NCBI RefSeq assembly: GCF_000242595.2
Contig: NC_017098.1
Location: 1,736,001 to 1,800,000, forward strand
Source: Spirochaeta africana DSM 8902
GTDB lineage: Bacteria; Spirochaetota; Spirochaetia; DSM-27196; DSM-8902
Length of the DNA stretch: 64,000 nt
Direction of reading: 5' to 3'
Both the position numbers and the translations under genes were made by a program. Each line of letters starts with the position of its first letter. Position 1 is the stretch's first letter. Positions 59,889 through 64,000 of this stretch are shown here, in pieces. The notes under the pieces were generated by a model. That model was not told the DNA's origin. It saw only the letters and a program-made list of their open reading frames with translations, and searched no databases.

Positions 59889-60872
59889 TTAGAATGCGGT
59901 ATTGTCGTCATCGTCGTACACGGTGACAGTGATCGCTTCCTCGAGATCAGTCTCGAGCGCCTCGCCCTCGATGGTCAGGTCGATTTTCTCGCGCCCTGCC
60001 ACGTTCGGGGATGCGTCGGTGATCACTACGTTCGGCAGCTCGACGGTGAATCGATATTTCTCGCCCGGCTCGATTTCCTCGGGTGTCTCGAATGTCATCG
60101 AGATCGCAGCCGTCGCGCCGTCTGCTTTGTACTTTTCTTCGCGGATCGTGTTCGCGGCCGCATTGTAAAAACAGTCGATGCTGACGCTGACCTCGCGCTC
60201 ATTGTGCTCGCCCTCGTCCCGGTAGTATCCCGAACCCAGTGTCTGTTCACCCTCGTCCAGCTGGTTGTCGATGTTCAGGTTCACTGCTGTCACCTGAGCG
60301 AACTCAGTGCCGTCGATAGTCAGGCTACCATTGACGAATCGGAACGCCTTGAGCACCGGTGCGTCGAGATTCTCGAGGCTGCCGGCTTCCTCTTTGCCCG
60401 ATCCCTGCAGACTCGCGGTCATGCGGATATAGTCACCGCTCGACGCCTCCATGCTCAGTGTGGACACTTTCAGCCCGGTGTAGGCCGGGACAGCCACTTT
60501 CCGATCGATAACCGCTGTAAAGCTCGGGAGCGATCCCTCGGCGCCGATCAGGGTGAATTGGTGCTCGTAGGTGAAATCCGTCCCATCTTTCGCAGCCGGT
60601 GAGCTCTCCACTCCCATAGCCAGGTGCAGCAGCTGTTTCAGGTTCTCCGGTTTCAGGATGACATTGAAATCGCCGCTTGAATTGTGACTCATGACATCCA
60701 TCGAGCGCTTGGTCTTTGCCAGAACCAGACTGTCCTCGGTCTCGCGGATGATCTCCTGGGTCAGCGACTCTGACAGAAAATTCATCTGTACGGTAGGTGT
60801 CGCCGCCTGCCCGTATGTGGTTTCCTTGCCGACCTGCAGCCGGCTCCCTGCTCCCCTTGCATAGTTTGCCAT
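59889..60872 (-). CDS. Major tail tube protein
   Basis: A 327-residue protein matching phage tail-tube expectations: N-terminal GAGSRLQVGKETTYGQAATP, beta-rich segments (SGDFNVILKPENLKQLLHLA, GLKVSTLSMEASSGDYIRMT), and an Asp-rich end (VTVYDDDDNTAF). It lies between a tail-terminator-like gene and the chaperones. Two ATGs at 60875 and 60872; AGGAG sits 6 nt before the second. The late motif lies 38 bp upstream. Probably the most abundant tail protein. Confidence 0.8.
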   Translation of the reverse strand: MANYARGAGSRLQVGKETTYGQAATPTVQMNFLSESLTQEIIRETEDSLVLAKTKRSMDVMSHNSSGDFNVILKPENLKQLLHLAMGVESSPAAKDGTDFTYEHQFTLIGAEGSLPSFTAVIDRKVAVPAYTGLKVSTLSMEASSGDYIRMTASLQGSGKEEAGSLENLDAPVLKAFRFVNGSLTIDGTEFAQVTAVNLNIDNQLDEGEQTLGSGYYRDEGEHNEREVSVSIDCFYNAAANTIREEKYKADGATAAISMTFETPEEIEPGEKYRFTVELPNVVITDASPNVAGREKIDLTIEGEALETDLEEAITVTVYDDDDNTAF

Positions 60873-60909
60873 CATTCTCTCCTTGGCCGTTGGCCGCTTT
60901 ACTTTCTCT

Positions 60910-60921
60910 GCTTATATAGTC
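60910..60921 (-). promoter_or_regulatory. Late motif copy 4 (GACTATATAAGC) upstream of the tail tube gene
   Basis: GACTATATAAGC on the minus strand in the 50-bp gap before the tail tube gene, 4 bp after the stop of the preceding gene. Same 12-mer as copies 2 and 3. Confidence 0.55.
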
Positions 60922-60925
60922 GCGG

Positions 60926-61387
60926 TCAGTCGTCGACCTCGACAGTGATCTGCAGCTCTGCGCCCTTGATAGCCGGGTTCCCCTCGACCGCGTGAAAATA
61001 CTCGGCGTTCGTGACATAGCTGTCGCCGGCAATCCCGTCCAGGGTGTTGTTGCCCCGGATCATGTCCCGAAACGCCCGGCTGTACCTCAGTACCTTTTTG
61101 TATAGATTCGCCGGGGTGTCATTTCGACAGATTATGTAAACGCTGACACCCTGGGTCGATTCCTCGCCCTCGATGGTGATCCGCTCGACCTGCTCGGCCT
61201 CCGGTAACAGGAACAGCATCAGGCCGCGCTTATTCTTGTCGATGTCAAAATCGAACGCGACGATCGATTCGTCGACCACTGGATCGAGCTCCGGCTCTCC
61301 CCCATCAGTAAACAGCGTCGCCGCCTCGGTCTCGAAATCTCGGAGAATGATCTCTCGGATCTTGTCGATGATTGTTTCCAGATTCAT
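60926..61387 (-). CDS. Tail terminator/neck-type protein
   Basis: A 153-residue acidic protein (MNLETIIDKIREIILRDFET ... GAELQITVEVDD). Its place between an HK97 gp10-like gene and the tail tube gene, its size and the N-terminal pattern fit phage tail terminator (gpU/minor tail) or tail completion proteins that cap the tail tube. Sequence alone is not diagnostic. Overlaps the upstream gene by 4 nt. Confidence 0.6.
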   Translation of the reverse strand: MNLETIIDKIREIILRDFETEAATLFTDGGEPELDPVVDESIVAFDFDIDKNKRGLMLFLLPEAEQVERITIEGEESTQGVSVYIICRNDTPANLYKKVLRYSRAFRDMIRGNNTLDGIAGDSYVTNAEYFHAVEGNPAIKGAELQITVEVDD

Positions 61388-61860
61388 TTGTTCGCCCTTT
61401 CCCAGATTCGGGTCACTTCACGTTCGAGCTGTTCCTCGATATACCGCTGCGCCTCGGCGCTGTTTGCGAATGCGTCCACCGCCTGGTAGAACCAGTTACG
61501 CGGCCGGATGATAGACACCCGGCTCTTGATCCATTTTCCATTGATCTGATACGTCAGGAACTCCCCGGAGGTCGGCCGGATCACTGCCCCGGACTGCAGG
61601 ACGTTCCCTTTCATGAGATTCTTGCCGCCTGTCGGTGATATGATCACGCTGCCTTTTTTCGTCAGCCGGTGCCGTATCGATCGATACAGCTCGCCGGTTT
61701 CTTTGCCCAGGTTCGCCCGGTAGCTGCGTTTTGCGACCGTCCTGGCCTTGCTGCCGAGCCGCCGCAGTATTCGCCGCTGGATTGTCCTGGTATTGCGCTC
61801 GAGCCCGAGATCGGTGAGCGCTTTCTTGATTTCCTGCAGGTCTCCGGATACTTCGTACAC
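61384..61860 (-). CDS. HK97 gp10-like neck protein
   Basis: A 158-residue basic protein (MYEVSGDLQEIKKALTDLGL, then AKRSYRANLGKETGELYRSI, SGAVIRPTSGEFLTYQINGK and RPRNWFYQAVDAFA). The pattern of a basic helical start, GEL-x-xSI and a central RP-x-xG-x-FLTY matches HK97 gp10-type head-tail proteins. It lies between the connector and terminator-like genes, as in HK97. Confidence 0.72.
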   Translation of the reverse strand: MYEVSGDLQEIKKALTDLGLERNTRTIQRRILRRLGSKARTVAKRSYRANLGKETGELYRSIRHRLTKKGSVIISPTGGKNLMKGNVLQSGAVIRPTSGEFLTYQINGKWIKSRVSIIRPRNWFYQAVDAFANSAEAQRYIEEQLEREVTRIWERANK

Positions 61861-61862
61861 GG

Positions 61863-62390
61863 TCAGATCCTCATTATCCGGTATCTGCTCAGTATTTTCA
61901 GATACTTGTCGTAGTTGGTCGTCTGAATGAATGTCCGGCTTCCAGTGTCGCCGAACTGTTTGCTGGTGATCCCGATGTTCCCGTCTGCCTCGGTCTGCAT
62001 CAGTGCAGCGATCCGCAGTACCGTCATCTGGATCACGCCCGGAATGTCCTCGGGTGCGTATCCTGCCGAGTAGGTTATCATGATGTTCCGGCGCCCAGCC
62101 GGGAGCTCCCTGGTCAGAAAGATCCGTTCCTCATTGATGTGATACTCCCCCGGATCGATCGATTCGCCTCCCACGACCTTGAGCTGCTGGACATCGTCGA
62201 CAGGCTTGGCTGCCAGCTGCAGGGTGTCGGTTCCCCCGTCCATCAGGTCAGTATAGGTCTCGAGCTCCGGACTATAGCCCAGATAATTGATGACGATCTG
62301 AGCGGCTGAATCGAGATACATTCCCAGCATCATGTCGTCGTCCGTGTTGACCCCGGTGTACTTTTTCAGCTGCTCGATGGTTGCGATCAT
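61863..62390 (-). CDS. Head-tail connector (HK97 gp6-like adaptor)
   Basis: A 175-residue protein: MIATIEQLKKYTGVNTDDDM and LDSAAQIVINYLGYSPELE form the helical start of gp6-like DNA-packaging adaptors, followed by a beta segment (DTLQLAAKPVDDVQQLKVV) and RNIMITYSAGYAPEDIPGVI, a very common motif of this family (YxAGY...P..I). It overlaps the upstream gene by 4 nt. Confidence 0.82.
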   Translation of the reverse strand: MIATIEQLKKYTGVNTDDDMMLGMYLDSAAQIVINYLGYSPELETYTDLMDGGTDTLQLAAKPVDDVQQLKVVGGESIDPGEYHINEERIFLTRELPAGRRNIMITYSAGYAPEDIPGVIQMTVLRIAALMQTEADGNIGITSKQFGDTGSRTFIQTTNYDKYLKILSRYRIMRI

Positions 62391-62617
62391 ACTCGCCGTC
62401 CTGCCCCTGCTCGCTCGAGCTTGTCAGCCACGGTCTCGGACACTTCGACGGTGTCCCCCGGCCGGCGTATCCCGTCCGGACTCGCCCAGACCTTGAGCAG
62501 CTCGATCTCGATCTTTTTCCGGCTGGGTTTCTCCGGGGTCTCGGTCGGTGCCGCAGTCGCTCTCTCGACCTGCTGAGGCTGTCTCACTGGTGTCTTTTTC
62601 TTTGTCTGCTGTGCCAT
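62387..62617 (-). CDS. Small head-associated phage protein
   Basis: A 76-residue protein with a Lys/Pro/Thr-rich N-terminal half and a compact end (IELLKVWASPDGIRRPGDTV, EVSETVADKLERAGAGRRV). The terminal pattern is seen in small proteins between capsid and connector genes. Start ATG 62617 with GGGGGAGAA upstream. Role unknown, possibly capsid decoration. Confidence 0.6.
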   Translation of the reverse strand: MAQQTKKKTPVRQPQQVERATAAPTETPEKPSRKKIEIELLKVWASPDGIRRPGDTVEVSETVADKLERAGAGRRV

Positions 62618-62637
62618 TTCTCCCCCTGGACAGATAG

Positions 62638-62670
62638 GCAGCAGCCCCGCGCCTTGCAGGACTGCTGCTG
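62638..62670. other. Hairpin downstream of the capsid gene
   Basis: Stem GCAGCAG (62638-62644) / CTGCTGC (62662-62668) with a GC-rich loop, directly after the capsid stop. No T-run; may stabilise capsid mRNA or lower read-through. Confidence 0.35.
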
Positions 62671-62681
62671 TCTCTCATCGA

Positions 62682-63809
62682 TTACGATTCGATCTTGAGC
62701 CGTACAAACGCCTTCTGGTCGATCACGTTCCCGGTGGTGAGGAAAAACCCCTTGTAGCCGATCTGGTTCGATCCTGCATACAATTCGTTCAGCACCTGGA
62801 TCTCCATGCTCTCGACATCTGCGATCGCGTAACCGCGGCCGAAATCAGCCAGAGCTGCGACATAGGCGCCAGCCTCGACCACTGCCGGAGCATAGTCCGA
62901 CTTGTAGACCGGGATTCCCAGGATCATGTCAGGCTCGCCGGTTCGCCATGCCTGAGTCATGATGTAGCGGCCGTCACCATCTTTCAGGCTCTCGACCTCG
63001 GTCAGGACATCCGGATGGATTACCCATACGGGATTGTAGCCGCTGGCCAGCTTGTTCTTGGCCTTGATAAACAGCTCAGCCGACAGGGTGCCGCCGTTCT
63101 CCACGTCCTGGCTGGTCGGTACTGCGGTGGTGTTGAAAATACCGGCCGGGGTGTCATTCGTGCCGTCTCCGGTCAGGTATGCTGCTTCCAGGGTTCGAGC
63201 AGCAGACTCGACACTCTCATCGCGGATTGCCTGGTCGATCGGTACAGCAGATACCTTGACCAGCTTCTGCGACAGTTTAACCAAAGTGTTCAGCGACTGC
63301 GGCATCAGTGTGACCTTGCCGAAATCGAGATCGGTGTCAGCGACCGGGGTGTCTCCCCAGGTTGCATTCCCCATTTTCTCGGTACGCCGCGGGATGGTGA
63401 TCCCCTCCTGCTTGGTCAGCGTGTACTTTTTCGACAGCTGCCGGATCATCATCCGGTTGTCCAGAGACTTCACGAAATCGCTGACAAATGCTTTCGGCGC
63501 AAACACGCCCTCAGCGAAATTGACATCGCGCTTCTGCAGCGCCATGATCGAGCGGAATTCGTCCAGATCCTCGCCGTCGCCCTCACCGCGTTCCTCAGCG
63601 GTGAATGGTACATTCGCCAGACCTGCCTCGAGATCAGCGGCTCGCTGCTCGGCGTCGATCTGCGCCTTGAGGTTCTCAGCCTGTTCGATCAGGCCATCGT
63701 ACTTTTCCCGCTCTTCATCGGTAAAGCTGCGTTCCTCGGTCTCGCATGCGGTTATGAGCTGACGAATCTCAGCGGTGATTCCCTGTAGTTTCTTGCGTAG
63801 CTTGTTCAT
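62682..63809 (-). CDS. HK97-fold major capsid protein
   Basis: A 375-residue protein with an N-terminal coiled-coil delta domain (about 1-85: NKLRKKLQGITAEIRQLITA, EQAENLKAQIDAEQRAADLE) that should be removed by the prohead protease. The capsid fold follows (QEGITIPRRTEKMGNATWGD, LNTLVKLSQKLVKVSAVPID, YLTGDGTNDTPAGIFNTTAV). GDGTNxPxGI is a hallmark of HK97-type capsids, as is the C-terminal FGRGYAIADVESMEIQ. AGGAG lies 8 nt before the ATG. Confidence 0.93.
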   Translation of the reverse strand: MNKLRKKLQGITAEIRQLITACETEERSFTDEEREKYDGLIEQAENLKAQIDAEQRAADLEAGLANVPFTAEERGEGDGEDLDEFRSIMALQKRDVNFAEGVFAPKAFVSDFVKSLDNRMMIRQLSKKYTLTKQEGITIPRRTEKMGNATWGDTPVADTDLDFGKVTLMPQSLNTLVKLSQKLVKVSAVPIDQAIRDESVESAARTLEAAYLTGDGTNDTPAGIFNTTAVPTSQDVENGGTLSAELFIKAKNKLASGYNPVWVIHPDVLTEVESLKDGDGRYIMTQAWRTGEPDMILGIPVYKSDYAPAVVEAGAYVAALADFGRGYAIADVESMEIQVLNELYAGSNQIGYKGFFLTTGNVIDQKAFVRLKIES

Positions 63810-63818
63810 AGTATTCTC

Positions 63819-64000
63819 CTATAGTTCCAGCAGCCTCAGCCGAGCCTTGGCTGCGTCCATGCTTTCGCGGGTGCTGTCCTGCTGCCCGTCGCTGGCCGCC
63901 TCCTGGTCTGCCTGGTTGCTGTTGCGTTCTGTATTTTCTGTCGACTGGTCGCCGGTTTCGCTGGTGGCGTCACCCTGCCAGCCCTCCGGCAGCCTGTCGG
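63819..64000 (-). CDS. C-terminus of upstream head gene, probably prohead protease (partial)
   Basis: About 60 residues in frame to a TAG at 63821-63819: Gln/Asn/Asp/Thr-rich linker then DAAKARLRLLEL. A polar tail ending in -LRLLEL just upstream of the capsid gene is typical of ClpP-type or S78-type capsid maturation proteases, but the catalytic part is outside the window. The stop is 9 bp before the capsid ATG. Confidence 0.55.
   Translation of the reverse strand, partial: DRLPEGWQGDATSETGDQSTENTERNSNQADQEAASDGQQDSTRESMDAAKARLRLLEL

Larger units (their letters stand above)
48168..64000. mobile_element. Siphovirus-type prophage integrated at ssrA (one end only)
   Basis: From the ssrA 3' end to the window edge the genes are phage type: integrase, lysis module, tail-tip protein, tape measure, tail chaperones with frameshift, tail tube, neck genes, HK97-fold capsid and the end of a probable protease gene. 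The tape measure and chaperone set indicates a long non-contractile tail; no sheath gene is seen. Replication, regulation, portal and terminase should lie to the right. All head, tail and lysis frames appear intact, so the element could be functional. Confidence 0.92.

Noticed and set aside
1-64000. CRISPR array, insertion sequences, tRNA or rRNA genes
   Set aside because: No regularly spaced repeats, transposase frames, cloverleaf genes other than the tmRNA ends, or rRNA segments were seen; a computed search could still reveal a missed tRNA.

Overview
The window looks like the chromosome of a diderm spirochaete (Spirochaetota, probably a free-living Spirochaetaceae member of moderately high GC). 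The clues are a giant TPR-GreA fusion beside a second TPR gene, spirochaete-style TPR and HEAT envelope proteins, an outer-membrane assembly set (Skp, BamA, TamB, LptF/LptG-type permeases), and core genes with close but unusual motifs. Genus and species cannot be fixed by reading alone. About 48 kb is core chromosome and the last 16 kb is one end of a tailed-phage prophage.

Layout, left to right. (1) 1-1971, minus: recA-folK-scpA. (2) 2126-3265, plus: prs with its own promoter. (3) 3305-6411, minus: dtd, two TPR envelope proteins, rpe. (4) 6511-10337, plus: a promoter, a TPR gene, the 900-residue TPR-GreA fusion and a terminator. (5) 10350-27057, minus: one long information/envelope operon reading rimP-nusA-infB-rbfA-truB-ribF-rpsO-pnp-dut-lptF-lptG-tgt-murJ-HEAT protein. 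Its promoter overlaps the comF stop codon, and its leader contains a terminator-like hairpin with competing pairings (a candidate attenuator). (6) 27054-37929, minus: tamB-bamA-skp-mutS-comF. (7) 37983-39265, plus: tmk and a small exported protein. (8) 39225-44836, minus: lepB, a lepB-like pseudoenzyme, yebC, ruvC-ruvA-ruvB, queA. (9) 44867-48196, plus: a PEGA/FGE-fold membrane protein, smpB, an IMPase-family gene and ssrA (tmRNA), so both trans-translation partners are here.

From the 3' end of ssrA onward lies a siphovirus-type prophage. A tyrosine integrase on the plus strand is followed, on the minus strand, by late genes. In transcription order these are: the end of a head gene (probable protease), HK97-fold major capsid, connector and neck genes, tail tube, tail chaperones joined by a -1 frameshift, tape measure, one very large tail-tip/receptor-binding protein, fibre-assembly-like protein, and a lysis module. 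The other prophage end, repressor, replication genes, portal and terminase lie beyond the window.

The least ordinary items are these. (a) The lysis module ends in two almost coincident reading frames, both encoding membrane-anchored coiled coils with the architecture of spanins, next to a holin-like protein and a Cys-His-Asp peptidase-like putative endolysin. (b) A 12-bp motif (GACTATATAAGCA-like) occurs four times, always just upstream of a late gene, and looks like a phage late-promoter or processing signal. (c) A T TTT TTG slippery heptamer joins the two tail chaperone frames. (d) A second signal peptidase homologue has lost both the catalytic Ser and Lys. (e) Tgt lacks its zinc cysteines, Tmk lacks the P-loop Lys, and RibF lacks a recognisable flavokinase domain. 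All calls are from reading sequence; no database search was run.
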